From: Kangiella sp. HZ709
GTDB taxonomy: Bacteria > Pseudomonadota > Gammaproteobacteria > Enterobacterales > Kangiellaceae
NCBI RefSeq assembly: GCF_009674675.1
Contig: NZ_WKJC01000001.1
Coordinates: forward strand, 62,001-126,000
Length of the DNA: 64,000 nt
Direction of reading: 5' to 3'
The notes below the pieces were generated by a model. That model saw only the letters and a program-made list of their open reading frames with translations. It was not told the DNA's origin and ran no database searches. Numbering within the stretch: position 1 is the first letter of the stretch; each line of letters begins with the position of its first letter. Positions 1 to 9,668 of the stretch are shown piece after piece. The translations under genes were made by a program, and so were the position numbers.

Positions 1-5
1 CTAGT

Positions 6-680
6 TTGGCAATATTAGTGGGTGTTATTGCCCCCTTTTTTTATTTTGTGGGTTGGCAGTATTCTAATGCATTTTATTTTGGTTTTGGCTCTAGTTATAC
101 AAAGGGTAGCCGTTCATTTCCTGAGTATATTGCTTTAGGAGTGCAAAAGTTTTTTGAGGCCTTTTTAGTGGGGTTTGCCTGGCTAAAGGGTTTTGTTTTA
201 AGTTATGGATGGTGGTTACTTCTTGGCTTAGTAATTTTCACAATGGTGCAGTTGTTGTTACTGAATACCTTTGAGGATAAAGATGGAAAGGGAGCTTGGA
301 AGAACTTAAGGAAATGGCTTGGAAAAGCATTCAATAATAAATGGCTCCACTATACTATTATTCCAGTTTTAACTTCCGGAGTAATGACCACTGCTTTAGC
401 AGCCATCCTATTTATTGGTTTGTTTTTAGCTTCTGTTTTCTTTTTTGGTTACCAGTTTGGTACTTATAGCGTTAAAGAAGCAAAAGCTAATTATCAACCC
501 TGTGTTGAGTCTATGCCTAACTCTAACCAAAACTGTACTTTTCTCTATAAGGATAAAAAGTTAATTCTAGCTGGCTTGTTCGTTGGTCAGTCGGATTCTC
601 ACATCAGTATTTATAACGGTAAGACTGAAACTATCGAGTTGGAAGGGATTAGGATAGTGCATCAGTTTAAATCTGAATAA
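6..680 (+). CDS. Membrane protein of unknown function, 5' end cut by window edge
   Basis: The frame is open to the first base of the window, so the true N-terminus is probably upstream and the TTG at 6 is only the first possible start. Three strongly hydrophobic segments are visible at about residues 2-25, 65-88 and 122-150. They are followed by a soluble tail of about 75 residues with two cysteines 13 residues apart (PCVESMPNSNQNC), which could form a disulfide outside the cytoplasm. A basic stretch (residues 92-112) sits between segments two and three. I do not recognise the family. It converges on the amidohydrolase gene, with a hairpin between them. Confidence 0.6.
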   Translation: MAILVGVIAPFFYFVGWQYSNAFYFGFGSSYTKGSRSFPEYIALGVQKFFEAFLVGFAWLKGFVLSYGWWLLLGLVIFTMVQLLLLNTFEDKDGKGAWKNLRKWLGKAFNNKWLHYTIIPVLTSGVMTTALAAILFIGLFLASVFFFGYQFGTYSVKEAKANYQPCVESMPNSNQNCTFLYKDKKLILAGLFVGQSDSHISIYNGKTETIELEGIRIVHQFKSE

Positions 681-694
681 GTTTTTTGTAAAAG

Positions 695-720
695 AGTAGA
701 GCAAATTTGTTTGCTCTACT
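695..720. terminator. Hairpin between convergent genes, probable terminator
   Basis: An 11-base stem (AGTAGAGCAAA pairing with TTTGCTCTACT) with a TTTG loop lies between the membrane-protein stop and the convergent amidohydrolase stop. The T-run on the plus side is interrupted (AATTGATATTTTTTT), so it is not a textbook intrinsic terminator, but position and stem strength make it the likely end of both transcripts. Confidence 0.55.
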
Positions 721-738
721 AATTGATATTTTTTTATA

Positions 739-2265
739 TTATAAATATTGATCTATATTCACTTTTCGACTTTTATTATTCGCCTCTTTAACTGCTTCTA
801 ACATGGCATCCAGTTTTTGACGATTAAAAGTTTTGCCATTAAGAATTACCGTGTCAATGGTTTGAGTATTTTTAATATCCATCAGTGGATTTTTATTTAG
901 AATTACTAAGTCTGCACGTTTTCCTGCTTCGATGATTCCTGCGTCACTTTTCATTAACTCTGCTGGGTTGCTTGTAGCTGTTGCTAGCGCTTGTGTTGGA
1001 GTCATACCGCCATTGTTTAGTGACTGGATTTCTTTGTGTAGGGCAAAACCTGGTACTACAAGGAAACCGCCTGTATCTGAGCCTGCAACGATTTTTACGT
1101 TACGTTCTATCATGGCTTCTAATAGAATATGGTGCGCTTTTTCGCGAGCTGTCCAATAGACGTCGTATTCTTTGTAGTCTTGTTCATGCGAATGACTGGT
1201 GGCTTCGAATTGGTTGAAACCTGGTAACCAGCCGACCTTAAATCCAGGGATTAAATTAGTGCCTTCTACCAGCGCTGGGTTTACATACTCAATCGGTACA
1301 CTTCTTAGCTTGCCTTCTAAATCGCTGAATTGGTCATGGATATTTTCCATATAAAGCAACACTGAGTTTACAGTTATATCTTTTGCTAATATATCGTCGA
1401 TAATTTCTTGGCTACGATCTTGAACGTGCTTGTAGAAATTATCGCTACCTTTTTTGTTGATGGAACCAAACTCACGAATTAATACGCTGACGATTTCTTC
1501 TAGGTGAGCTAATTCGCGTTGCTGTGTCACCTTTAGTTCATCCAAGGTAAAGTCTAATGGGAAGTGACCAACGGTATGGGCTCCGAGCTCGGCAGCTAAC
1601 TTGTTCACCGCACGGTAGCTTGGCATATCTAAATGATAAGTTTTAATAGCGTCATAACCGGCATCGACATAGTCTCGGATCTTGTCTTCGGCTTGCTCTA
1701 GGGTTTGAACTGCTTCATGGTGCGAGAAAAATTCAAATCCCTTGCCTTCGATATAGTCTTTGATATTAATCGGCGGAGAGGCGACGTACAATTTTGGGCC
1801 GATACGACCTTGTTCGATTTCCTCACGATAGTCTAGGCTTTCTGGGAAGCCGCCCATTTCTCGAATATGAGTGACTCCATTAGCAACGTATAGCAAGAGA
1901 TCGTTAGGGCTTTTGTGCAAGTGGATATGCGAATCCACTAAGCCAGGAATAACGTATTTACCTTGGCCATCAATCATTTTGGCATTGGCTGGTATCTCAG
2001 CGTTATTGCCAACTGAGATAATCTTGCCCTTATCAAGGACGATGGTTTGATTAAGCAGCATGCTTTGGCCATCAGGTGATAGCACGTTGGCATTGGTAAT
2101 GGCGGTTAGCTGTTGCGGTGTGGCAAAGGCCTTGTGATCGACTAATTCAGTATCTTCGCCATAGGTAGCGTTAATAGCGCCTTTGTACCAGATTAAGAAG
2201 CTTATGGTTAGAACTGTTAAGCCAGCTAGGATGTATAGGAACCATTTAGTGATTGTTTTTAACAT
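739..2265 (-). CDS. Membrane-anchored amidohydrolase-superfamily metal-dependent hydrolase
   Basis: A 508-residue protein of the amidohydrolase superfamily, closest in layout to imidazolonepropionase-like hydrolases that cut cyclic amides or peptidase-like substrates. The first 28 residues are one hydrophobic anchor after a basic start, so the enzyme is probably periplasmic and tethered to the inner membrane. Metal-site elements are in order: HxH at His113/His115 (motif DSHIHLHK), a candidate carboxylated lysine at Lys208, histidines near 230-234 and 254, and an aspartate in VAGSDTGG near residue 397. The ATG has a GGAG ribosome-binding site seven bases upstream. Substrate cannot be read from the sequence. 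The gene lies next to an AraC-type regulator on the same strand, with a palindrome upstream. Confidence 0.9.
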   Translation of the reverse strand: MLKTITKWFLYILAGLTVLTISFLIWYKGAINATYGEDTELVDHKAFATPQQLTAITNANVLSPDGQSMLLNQTIVLDKGKIISVGNNAEIPANAKMIDGQGKYVIPGLVDSHIHLHKSPNDLLLYVANGVTHIREMGGFPESLDYREEIEQGRIGPKLYVASPPINIKDYIEGKGFEFFSHHEAVQTLEQAEDKIRDYVDAGYDAIKTYHLDMPSYRAVNKLAAELGAHTVGHFPLDFTLDELKVTQQRELAHLEEIVSVLIREFGSINKKGSDNFYKHVQDRSQEIIDDILAKDITVNSVLLYMENIHDQFSDLEGKLRSVPIEYVNPALVEGTNLIPGFKVGWLPGFNQFEATSHSHEQDYKEYDVYWTAREKAHHILLEAMIERNVKIVAGSDTGGFLVVPGFALHKEIQSLNNGGMTPTQALATATSNPAELMKSDAGIIEAGKRADLVILNKNPLMDIKNTQTIDTVILNGKTFNRQKLDAMLEAVKEANNKSRKVNIDQYL

Positions 2266-2321
2266 TGTGAAACTCCATCAGTTGTTTTGATGGGTTAATT
2301 TCAACAGTTCGGCAGAGAGAG

Positions 2322-2350
2322 GGCGTCCAATAGGTTAATATTGGACGTCC
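2322..2350. promoter_or_regulatory. Palindrome upstream of amidohydrolase gene, candidate operator
   Basis: CGTCCAATA and TATTGGACG flank a 6-base spacer (GGTTAA), about 60-85 bases upstream of the amidohydrolase start. Read on the minus strand it also contains two GGACG direct repeats 22 bases apart, about two helical turns, a spacing that suits AraC-family activators. The neighbouring AraC gene is the obvious candidate binder. This is inference from position and symmetry only. Confidence 0.4.
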
Positions 2351-2405
2351 AAGATTATAATTTGGGAGTGCGATATTTATTAAGCTATTGATTTTATTGC
2401 TTATT

Positions 2406-2483
2406 CGTCATTCCCACGAAAGTGGAAATCTTCTAGAGTTTAGTGCAATACTCCGCAGGATTCCCGTTTGCACGGGAATGACG
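2406..2483. repeat. Palindromic intergenic repeat with CGTCATTCCC ends
   Basis: A 78-base imperfect inverted repeat begins CGTCATTCCCACGAAAGTGG and ends TTTGCACGGGAATGACG. Its ends match the small CGTCATTCC/GGAATGACG palindromes scattered between genes in many proteobacterial genomes. It lies just past the AraC stop codon and upstream of the amidohydrolase gene, so it could act as an mRNA stabilising or terminating structure. Only one copy is present in this window. Confidence 0.7.
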
Positions 2484-2493
2484 GCAGTAACTT

Positions 2494-3591
2494 TTAGGCT
2501 ATTTCTTGACGATAAACGCTTGGTGTCTTGCCAGTGAGCTTCTTAAAAGTTGCGTTAAAGCTACTTTTTGAGGAAAAACCAGCATCTAAGGCTAGGTCAA
2601 TCAGCTTACGATCGCTTTGTTGCTTGAGCCAGTCACACACTTCAGCAACTCGGTATTCATTAATAAACTGATTAAAGTTTTTACCGCCTTGCTGATTGAT
2701 GGTTTCTGAAAGGTGATGAATGCTAACCCCAACTTCTTCTGCCAAGCTTGCCAAAGTCAATTCGCTATTACGGTACAAAGACTGCTCTTTGACTTGTTGT
2801 TGAACCGTTTGCAAGATGCTTGAACGTATCTCTTGATCCAATAAGCCTTCGGAAGCGTCTTGGCTGGCTTTTATTTCGGGTTGCTTTTCCAACTTTTTGA
2901 TATGGAATATGCCCGGGTTTCGCCATTGAACAAAGCCAATGAAATACACCATTAAGACCATGGTAGCGTAGGTTATTACGTTAATACTTGGAATTCTGCT
3001 GATGTAATTAAAGAAGATTGAGAGCCCCCAAGAAAAAACGGCAAATGCCATCAGGCTCCAAAGCCATTTGAATATGTCAGGATTGTAGGAAGACAAAGTT
3101 TGCTTTGCTTTCTTTTGGTAATAGACAATCATACTGATTGTAAGAATTATATAGACTACAATTTGAGCGAAAATAATTGCTGCTGTAATAGCTTTGATTA
3201 AAGTGGCATCATTAGGCATTGCCAAGAACTCTAACGCTTTTTCAGTCGAAAACAATATTTCATAATTCAACAGATAACAAATGACTAAAGGAATCAAATG
3301 GAGTAAGTCTAATAGCTTTAGAGGTGAGCCTGTAATAGCGGTTCGACAGTACAAATAGGTAACGCCACCATAGCAAGCCGGCAAAAAGACCATTGGTGCA
3401 ATTAGCCAAGCTAAAGGACCATTCCCTGCATCAAAAATCAAAGGCAGGGCAAAGGTGCTCGCAATCATTAGACAGAATACGCCTAAAAGTTTACTGGCGT
3501 AATTAACTCGCTTATCGCTTATTAGAAGTACGAATAGTACTAGTCCCTGAAAAGCGCCAATGGCAAAGATGAAGGTTAGTAGTTGTGACAT
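2494..3591 (-). CDS. AraC-family regulator with N-terminal membrane domain
   Basis: A 365-residue protein with about seven hydrophobic segments in residues 1-220, a linker of about 40 residues, and a C-terminal AraC/XylS helix-turn-helix domain (about residues 265-365). The DNA-binding part shows the first helix-turn-helix (LASLAEEVGVSIHHLSETI) and the second (LIDLALDAGFSSKSSFNATF) followed by the usual KKLTGKTPSVYR ending. Such proteins sense a signal in or across the inner membrane and act directly on DNA. It is on the same strand as, and immediately upstream of, the amidohydrolase gene, so that gene is a likely target. The signal is unknown. Confidence 0.9.
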   Translation of the reverse strand: MSQLLTFIFAIGAFQGLVLFVLLISDKRVNYASKLLGVFCLMIASTFALPLIFDAGNGPLAWLIAPMVFLPACYGGVTYLYCRTAITGSPLKLLDLLHLIPLVICYLLNYEILFSTEKALEFLAMPNDATLIKAITAAIIFAQIVVYIILTISMIVYYQKKAKQTLSSYNPDIFKWLWSLMAFAVFSWGLSIFFNYISRIPSINVITYATMVLMVYFIGFVQWRNPGIFHIKKLEKQPEIKASQDASEGLLDQEIRSSILQTVQQQVKEQSLYRNSELTLASLAEEVGVSIHHLSETINQQGGKNFNQFINEYRVAEVCDWLKQQSDRKLIDLALDAGFSSKSSFNATFKKLTGKTPSVYRQEIA

Positions 3592-3753
3592 CTTGGTTTT
3601 TTTCTACGGCTTTTGTATGTCCTAATCTATGGGTAGGAAGAGTAGCAAGGACTTGTGGCAAAGTCGACTTAGCTTTATTCTTTTATAGGTAGCAAGATTG
3701 GTTAATAATCAAGCATAAAGCTTTTGGATAGCACTTGGATAGAGAAATCATAT

Positions 3754-4083
3754 ATGAATATAAAAACGTTATTACTCCTTTTGCTGGTAGCCTTTATTGC
3801 GTCGGCCAGCGACCTGAAAGCGCAAGAAAATCCGTGCCTACATAAAGAACATAATCTTTATGGCAAAGTGCGGTTTGTTGAATATGCATCCAGTGCGGAT
3901 ATAAAAATTAAAGTGGTGGAAGCGCATGAAGACTTAAGGGTCAAGTTAGTTGAAAGCTTCGCAAATAAATGTGGCTTATGGCAAGCGGTTGATAGCTTTC
4001 CAGATTTGAAAGTCTATATCACACCTTTTGAAGCGGATTTAAAAGTGAAGTTTGTCAGTAGTTTTCCAGGGCTAAGAAAATAA
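3754..4083 (+). CDS. Small secreted protein, DUF6150-like
   Basis: I start the gene at ATG 3754 rather than the in-frame TTG 30 bases earlier, because the resulting 109-residue protein opens with a clean signal peptide (MNIKTLLLLLLVAFIASAS, probable cut near AQ-EN). The mature part is a run of alternating hydrophobic/polar strands built from repeats of the type ADIKIKVVEAHEDLRVKLV and DLKVYITPFEADLKVKFV, with one GLW motif and two cysteines. This repeat pattern resembles the DUF6150 family, whose function is unknown. The domain call is from memory of the pattern, not a search. Confidence 0.65.
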   Translation: MNIKTLLLLLLVAFIASASDLKAQENPCLHKEHNLYGKVRFVEYASSADIKIKVVEAHEDLRVKLVESFANKCGLWQAVDSFPDLKVYITPFEADLKVKFVSSFPGLRK

Positions 4084-4266
4084 GCGTTTCATAGCAGCTT
4101 TTTCCAGCTATTCACTCTTACAGATATGAGCTATATTTTTCCTTAGGTTAGGAGGAGTTTTTATTATAAAAGTTCAAATTTATTTGTTTTTTATTTTAAG
4201 TAAATGACTGAACTAAATAAAAGTGACTCGCTCCAATCTGCTAACTTAAATAGTTAGACAGGTTTT

Positions 4267-4932
4267 ATGAAAAAAGTAATTAACATTTCCGCATTAGCAT
4301 TGGTTTTAATCTCTCTTCCTTCGAAATCTAAGGATATTAGTTATGATTATTTTGAGTTTGGTTATGAATTTATTAGTGTTGGTGAGTTTGAGTCAGCTAG
4401 TGGTGAGGTAAGACTTAAATTTCCTGATAGATCGAGTCAAGGGTTAGTTCTTGAGTGGTCCAATTCTTTAGATGACAACTATTTTATCTATGCTGATTTC
4501 GACTTTACGAACCTGAATTTAGGTACTGATATCGCTAACTTTCTGGCGGACTTAGGTAATGTCTCTAGTATTAGTCCTGATGTAACTATTAATACTCAAG
4601 TCTTTGGTCTTGGCTTTCATACCCAAGGCGACATGCAGTTTGTCTCTAAACTTGGTGTCTTAAGACAAAAAATAGACTCTGATTTTGTCAAAGAGGGCAC
4701 CTTTGGCTATGAGCTAGAGTTAGGTGGCCGTGGCTTATTCACTAATAACCTAGAATGGGAAGCCAACTTGGTTTATTTTGATCCTGATTTAAATATGGGC
4801 GCTAGCGGTAAGTTAGGCGCTAATGCCAGTCTTCGTTATCATTTCAATAGTAATTTCTCTACAGATGTTACTACTTCATTTAAAGAGAATGAAACGACCT
4901 ATGGTTTGAACTTTAGGTATAATTTTGATTAG
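4267..4932 (+). CDS. Probable small outer-membrane beta-barrel protein
   Basis: 221 residues with an N-terminal signal-like segment (MKKVINISALALVLISLP) and a mature region rich in alternating aromatic/hydrophobic and polar residues, typical of beta strands. Recurrent turn-like stretches fit a barrel of about eight to ten strands. It ends FRYNFD rather than in a C-terminal aromatic residue, which is slightly unusual for BAM-assembled barrels. I do not recognise a specific family. It stands alone between a DUF6150-like gene and a DUF5694-like gene. Confidence 0.65.
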   Translation: MKKVINISALALVLISLPSKSKDISYDYFEFGYEFISVGEFESASGEVRLKFPDRSSQGLVLEWSNSLDDNYFIYADFDFTNLNLGTDIANFLADLGNVSSISPDVTINTQVFGLGFHTQGDMQFVSKLGVLRQKIDSDFVKEGTFGYELELGGRGLFTNNLEWEANLVYFDPDLNMGASGKLGANASLRYHFNSNFSTDVTTSFKENETTYGLNFRYNFD

Positions 4933-5023
4933 GAAAAAATAAATTAAACCATTTGGGCCTTCTCAGCGTCTTAATTATAAAGAACACATTTCATATAATT
5001 ATAATGCTTGAGAAGGAATCATT

Positions 5024-5875
5024 ATGTTTAAAAACCTTGTTATATCCCTAGTTGCTCTATATTCATTCACGTCTTCATCAATTTCTTATGCTGATAAATC
5101 AGAATCTGTAAAATCTGATCAGCCTATTCAAGTCATGATTATTGGCACGGAACATTTCGCTAACCCTGGTCAGGATTTGATTAATAAAAAAGTGGATAGT
5201 GTTTTAACTCCAAAGAAGCAACAGGAGTTACAGGATATATCTAATAGCCTAATGCGCTTTAAACCCACCTTGGTGGCGGTAGAAGAACAAGCTCTTGAAC
5301 CTGCGTATGTAAGCAAAGACTACTATCAATTTACTAAGGCTGATTTGTTAAAAGAACCAAATGAAACTGTACAAGTAGGCTATCGATTGGCAAAGATGGC
5401 TAACTTAAAACATGTTTATGGAATTGATGAGCAGCCTTCAGACGGTGAGCCTGATTATTTTCCTGCTGATAAATTTTTTAAACACCTAGCTGATACAAAA
5501 CAGCAAGAAGCGTTTAACCTTGCATTCGCCAATATCAAAAATGAACTAGATGGTTTCTTCGCTAAGCATAAAAAAGAGCATTTGGGAAATTACTTGGCTC
5601 AGTTAAATTCTAAAGGTAGCCCCGTCATTTCATTATCCTTTTATCTTGAGATGCTGAAATACGATCAAGGTGAGAAACAACCGGGTGCCGAGGTCTTTGC
5701 TTATTATATGATGCGAAATACCAAGATTGCTTCTAAATTACTGGATGTGGCAAAACCAGGTGATAGGGTCGTAGTGGTTTATGGTGCAGGTCATAAAGCA
5801 TGGCTCGATTTTATCTTTAATAATATGCAGGGCGTTGAACTAGTTGATCCAGTTCCGTATTTAGCTATTCAATAA
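5024..5875 (+). CDS. DUF5694 / TraB-like secreted protein
   Basis: 283 residues with a signal peptide (residues 1-23, cut near SYA-DK) and a strong AAGGA ribosome-binding site. The mature protein opens with an IIGTEHF motif (GTEH at 41-44) and later has VYGAGH (about 253-258). These are the paired GxxH/GxGH signatures of the erythromycin-esterase/TraB/GumN (Tiki) fold, where the histidines and glutamates bind metal in the protease members. The conserved VAVEEQ strand lies between them. It best fits the DUF5694 branch. Enzyme activity is plausible but unproven. It sits alone, with no evident operon partner. Confidence 0.75.
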   Translation: MFKNLVISLVALYSFTSSSISYADKSESVKSDQPIQVMIIGTEHFANPGQDLINKKVDSVLTPKKQQELQDISNSLMRFKPTLVAVEEQALEPAYVSKDYYQFTKADLLKEPNETVQVGYRLAKMANLKHVYGIDEQPSDGEPDYFPADKFFKHLADTKQQEAFNLAFANIKNELDGFFAKHKKEHLGNYLAQLNSKGSPVISLSFYLEMLKYDQGEKQPGAEVFAYYMMRNTKIASKLLDVAKPGDRVVVVYGAGHKAWLDFIFNNMQGVELVDPVPYLAIQ

Positions 5876-5948
5876 AGGTTTTTAGACCTAAAGAGTAGAC
5901 AACGGCTTTATTGAGCTTTTTAATAGGCAAAAACAAATTTTATCTACA

Positions 5949-6914
5949 ATGACAAATCCTATTTTAAAGCTCATGCTCGATCCCACTGGGCAGATCAATA
6001 AGTTCTACTATCTCATTGGTATTATTTTATTGACGGTTTTAATAGGGCTGAGCAGCTCTTTAATGATGACTTTTTTCATCGTCAACTTTGCAGCTGGAGA
6101 GCTGGGGGCTGAAAAACTAGCTGAGATAGCTGTCTTAAGAAATTTGTTATCAGGGTTCCTACCGACTTTAATACCACTACAGTTTTTAATGTTATGGTGC
6201 AGCATTAGCTTAACCAAGAAGCGCGTCAAGGCTTTGGAATTCAACAAAGTGGCATTGTTTGTGTGTATTTTGATTAACTTTATGTTTTTCAATATATTGG
6301 CGAATGGCGTCACGGTGTTTAGTTATATGCAAGGGGCATTTGATCATTCCTATTCGCGCTATCTTATTGAGCCAGAGTCCGTAAAGTGGTTTGTATCAAC
6401 CTTTATGGTCCTTGGATTATTAGTCAACGGATATTTCCTGGTCGCTCAAGCCTCTCAAGAAGATCGCCTTGCTAATAAGCCTTTAAAAAGCACTAATGGC
6501 TTTAATCAATACGATTTTAGTTTGTATATAGGTAAGTTAATATTGGTTAACTTCATAATCATGTTAACACTAGCTGTGTTGGCTTACTTTGCCTTAAAAG
6601 ATCTAGCTTATATTATTCGTTCTGATTGGTTTTTAATCGCTGCAATTATCTATCAGTTAATAGTCTTAGGTTTTTATCTTTACGGCGTACATCAACGCGT
6701 TAAAGATTCCGGCTTTAGCAGCTTATATTGGATAGTTGCCGTACTTTTTGTTATTGGATTATTTACTTCAGCCGTCTATTTGATACAACTCAATAATGAT
6801 TATTCCCTCTATGTATTGGCATTTCTTCCTTTTCTTGTCAGTATTTCCGGCGTATTACACTTGTGTCCATTTAGTTTAAAAAGCCGAGAGAAAACGAGAA
6901 TTATAACTAGCTAG
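5949..6914 (+). CDS. DUF805-like multi-pass membrane protein
   Basis: 321 residues with about eight membrane segments. The opening LMLDPTGQINKFYYLIG resembles the GRINRxxYW start of DUF805 proteins, and GVHQRVKDSGFSSLYWI near residue 245 resembles the KRLHDxGxSGW motif of the same family, here separated by extra membrane segments. No catalytic motif is visible. Function is unknown. It starts at ATG 5949, 73 bases after the DUF5694 gene, without a strong ribosome-binding site. Confidence 0.6.
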   Translation: MTNPILKLMLDPTGQINKFYYLIGIILLTVLIGLSSSLMMTFFIVNFAAGELGAEKLAEIAVLRNLLSGFLPTLIPLQFLMLWCSISLTKKRVKALEFNKVALFVCILINFMFFNILANGVTVFSYMQGAFDHSYSRYLIEPESVKWFVSTFMVLGLLVNGYFLVAQASQEDRLANKPLKSTNGFNQYDFSLYIGKLILVNFIIMLTLAVLAYFALKDLAYIIRSDWFLIAAIIYQLIVLGFYLYGVHQRVKDSGFSSLYWIVAVLFVIGLFTSAVYLIQLNNDYSLYVLAFLPFLVSISGVLHLCPFSLKSREKTRIITS

Positions 6915-6998
6915 CTATATATCAGATTAGGCTGTTCTCCTGGCTTATCTTAATCGATGTAATTTGAGTTTTAGTGTGCAGTTTTTATACTTATATGG

Positions 6999-7012
6999 CA
7001 TAATCCGCGCCA
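6999..7012 (+). promoter_or_regulatory. Candidate -10 element and GC-rich discriminator upstream of ybiT
   Basis: CATAATCCGCGCC looks like a sigma70 -10 hexamer followed by a GC-rich discriminator, the kind often found on growth-rate or stringently controlled promoters. No good -35 is visible at standard spacing. It would give a leader of about 80 bases before the GTG start of ybiT. Confidence 0.4.
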
Positions 7013-7090
7013 ATTTTAGCCTGATTTATGAGTTTCGCTCAGTCGGGCTTTTTATATTTCGTTAATTTATCTCTAAATCGGACATTCACA

Positions 7091-8677
7091 GTGCTTTCTA
7101 CTTCTAATATCACCATGCAGTTTGGCGAGAAGCCATTATTTGAAAACGTATCGGTTAAATTCGGTAACGGTAATCGTTATGGCTTAATAGGTGCCAATGG
7201 TTGCGGTAAGTCGACCTTTATGAAAATTTTAGGCGGTGAGTTAGAGCCTTCTTCCGGTAACGTGTCGCTGGATCAGAACGTACGTATTGGTCGTTTGAAG
7301 CAGGATCAGTTTGCTTACGAAGAATATAGCGTTTTAGATACGGTTATTATGGGGCATGAAGAATTGTGGGCGGTTAAATCTGAACGCGATGCGATATACG
7401 CCAAAGCTGAGATGAGCGAAGAAGATGGCATGCGAGCTGGTGATTTAGAGGCTCAGTTCGCAGAAATGGATGGTTATACGGCTGAAGCCCGTGCTGGTGA
7501 ATTGCTATTAGGTGTTGGAATTCCTATCGAGCAACATTGGGGACCTATGAGCGAAGTTGCACCAGGCTGGAAGCTGCGTGTCTTATTAACTCAAGTATTG
7601 TTCTCTGAGCCAGATATCATGCTTCTAGATGAGCCAACCAATAACTTGGATATTAATACTATTCGTTGGTTGGAAGAGGTTTTAAACGCGCGTAACTGCA
7701 CTATGATTATTATTTCGCACGATAGACACTTCTTAAATAGTGTTTGTAGTCATATGGCGGATTTAGATTACGGAGAGATTAAAATCTTCCCAGGTAACTA
7801 TGATCAGTACATGACCGCGGCGACTATGATCCAAGAGCGTATGCAGTCAGAAAATGCAAAAAAGAAAGCGCAAATTGCTGAATTGAAATCTTTTGTTAGT
7901 CGTTTCTCAGCAAATGCATCTAAGTCGAAACAAGCAACTTCACGCGCTAAACAGATCGATAAAATTGTTTTAGATGATATTAAGCCTTCGACTAGACAAA
8001 ACCCTTTTATTCGATTTGAGCAATCAAAAAAGCTTTATCGTTTAGCATTAGAAGTGGAAAACTTAAGCAAGAGTTTTGAAACTGAATTATTTAGTGATTT
8101 CAACATTAACTTAGAGGTTGGCGAGCGATTAGCCATTATTGGCCAAAGTGGCATTGGTAAAACGAGTATGTTGCGCTGTTTGTTAAATGAATATCAGCCA
8201 GAAACTGGAATGGTTAAATGGTCAGAAAATTCGCAAATTGGTTACTACGCGCAAGATCATGCTGCTGACTTTGAACAAACCATGGACTTATTCCAATGGA
8301 TGGATCAATGGGGCAAAGAGACTGACGACGATTTAGCTATTCGCGGTATTTTAGGACGCTTATTATTCAGCCAACATGACATTAAGAAAAAAGTTCAAGT
8401 GTTATCGGGTGGAGAGAAAGGCCGCATGCTGTTTGGTAAACTTATGTTGCAACAGCCTAATATCATTATTATGGATGAACCTACTAATCACATGGATATG
8501 GAATCCATTGAATCTCTAAACTTAGCTTTGGCTAACTATCCTGGCACTTTGATTTTTGTCAGCCATGATCGTGAATTTGTGTCTTCATTGGCGACTCGTA
8601 TTATTGATATGACCCCAAATGGTGTTGTTGATTTTCGTGGAACCTATGATGAGTATTTAGCTAAGCAAGACGGCTAA
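7091..8677 (+). CDS. ybiT: ABC-F family ATPase YbiT
   Basis: ABC-F proteins carry two ATPase domains and no membrane part. They act on the ribosome, and YbiT is one of the four E. coli paralogues. I start at GTG 7091, giving 528 residues beginning [20 protein letters not shown], nearly identical in layout to E. coli YbiT (530 residues). The longer frame from 7028 adds an unlikely leader. Walker A motifs are GANGCGKST and GQSGIGKT, and both Walker B motifs are [15 protein letters not shown] and MDEPTNHMD. The inter-domain linker [18 protein letters not shown] is the charged P-site tRNA-interaction motif region. The second Walker A is the less canonical GIGKT form. The 3' end overlaps the convergent pseudouridine synthase gene by 21 bases. 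Confidence 0.95.
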   Translation: MLSTSNITMQFGEKPLFENVSVKFGNGNRYGLIGANGCGKSTFMKILGGELEPSSGNVSLDQNVRIGRLKQDQFAYEEYSVLDTVIMGHEELWAVKSERDAIYAKAEMSEEDGMRAGDLEAQFAEMDGYTAEARAGELLLGVGIPIEQHWGPMSEVAPGWKLRVLLTQVLFSEPDIMLLDEPTNNLDINTIRWLEEVLNARNCTMIIISHDRHFLNSVCSHMADLDYGEIKIFPGNYDQYMTAATMIQERMQSENAKKKAQIAELKSFVSRFSANASKSKQATSRAKQIDKIVLDDIKPSTRQNPFIRFEQSKKLYRLALEVENLSKSFETELFSDFNINLEVGERLAIIGQSGIGKTSMLRCLLNEYQPETGMVKWSENSQIGYYAQDHAADFEQTMDLFQWMDQWGKETDDDLAIRGILGRLLFSQHDIKKKVQVLSGGEKGRMLFGKLMLQQPNIIIMDEPTNHMDMESIESLNLALANYPGTLIFVSHDREFVSSLATRIIDMTPNGVVDFRGTYDEYLAKQDG

Positions 8678-9571
8678 ATCAAGTGTTAACTCGCTTTTGA
8701 ATGTTAGTGGTTTATTAGTGATAGGATCATTAAAGCTCAGTTCATTAGCGAGTAACTGTAAGGGGTTTTTATAATCTTCTTCAGTTTTGGCTCGCAGCTC
8801 TGGGTAAAATTTATCATTCAAAATGGGATAACCAATCGACTGCATATGGATTCTTAACTGATGAGTTTTGCCAGTGATGGGTTTTAATTCAAATAAAGAA
8901 TGGCTTGAGTATTGTTTAGCGCACTTGATTATAGAGAGAGAATTAAATTCGCTAGCTTGAGCCTTTGAGTCGATTTGCATTAAAAAGCTGGGTTTTGCTT
9001 TAATCATCTTATTTTTCACAGTCCATTCCTTATCTTGCAATTCCGCTTTTGAAGATGTCTCGGCAATCGCCAAATAAGTTTTTGTAATTTTTTTCTCTGC
9101 AAAGAGGGCATGGTACTGTGAGCGAGATTCAGGATTAACCGAAAACATAACAAGCCCTGCAGTTTCTCTATCAAGTCTGTGTAAAGCTTGTAACTGCTCT
9201 ATGCCCGTTGCTTTCCGCAAGCGATGTTGCAAACATTCATTAACGTATTGGCCTCCTGGGGTTACCGGAAGAAAGTGCGGTTTATCAGTTACAAGTATGT
9301 GTTCATTTTGAAAAAGAATAGAGTGTTGAAATGGTATTTCAGGTTCTTTCGGTACCTCTCGATAATAAAATACACTTCTTTGTGCTTGATAAGGTGTGTC
9401 ATGATGAATTAAGCTTTTGTCAGCCCAGTGAACTTTGCCTTCATTTATCCTTTGTAGCCAAATAGATTTGTCGATAGCAGAAAAATGCTCTGCTAAAAAA
9501 TCTAATACAGTTGTCCAGCCTTGGTTAACTTGCGGCAAGCTGACTTTAGAAGGGTATTTAGAGATCGACAT
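8657..9571 (-). CDS. RluA-family RNA pseudouridine synthase
   Basis: 304 residues of the RluA/TruC pseudouridine synthase family, which converts uridine to pseudouridine in rRNA or tRNA. The catalytic motif [14 protein letters not shown] is complete with the aspartate at residue 134, and the downstream KxYLAI and [20 protein letters not shown] motifs are present. An N-terminal S4-like region is degenerate. The RNA target cannot be assigned. Its stop lies inside the last codons of the convergent ybiT gene. Confidence 0.9.
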   Translation of the reverse strand: MSISKYPSKVSLPQVNQGWTTVLDFLAEHFSAIDKSIWLQRINEGKVHWADKSLIHHDTPYQAQRSVFYYREVPKEPEIPFQHSILFQNEHILVTDKPHFLPVTPGGQYVNECLQHRLRKATGIEQLQALHRLDRETAGLVMFSVNPESRSQYHALFAEKKITKTYLAIAETSSKAELQDKEWTVKNKMIKAKPSFLMQIDSKAQASEFNSLSIIKCAKQYSSHSLFELKPITGKTHQLRIHMQSIGYPILNDKFYPELRAKTEEDYKNPLQLLANELSFNDPITNKPLTFKSELTLDLAVLLS

Positions 9572-9668
9572 TCAAGTTAAAGGACGGGTAAAAGTAATAA
9601 AAGTATAATTCAATCGCAGCGGTTACTCTATACTCAATGACAACTAAGTAAATCTTTTAAGCACAAAC

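Noticed and set aside
4148..4215. Strong AGGAGGAG sequence in the gap before the beta-barrel gene, with a short frame after it
   Set aside because: No ATG, GTG or TTG follows at useful spacing; only an ATT-initiated 14-codon frame would be made. Treated as chance purine-rich sequence.
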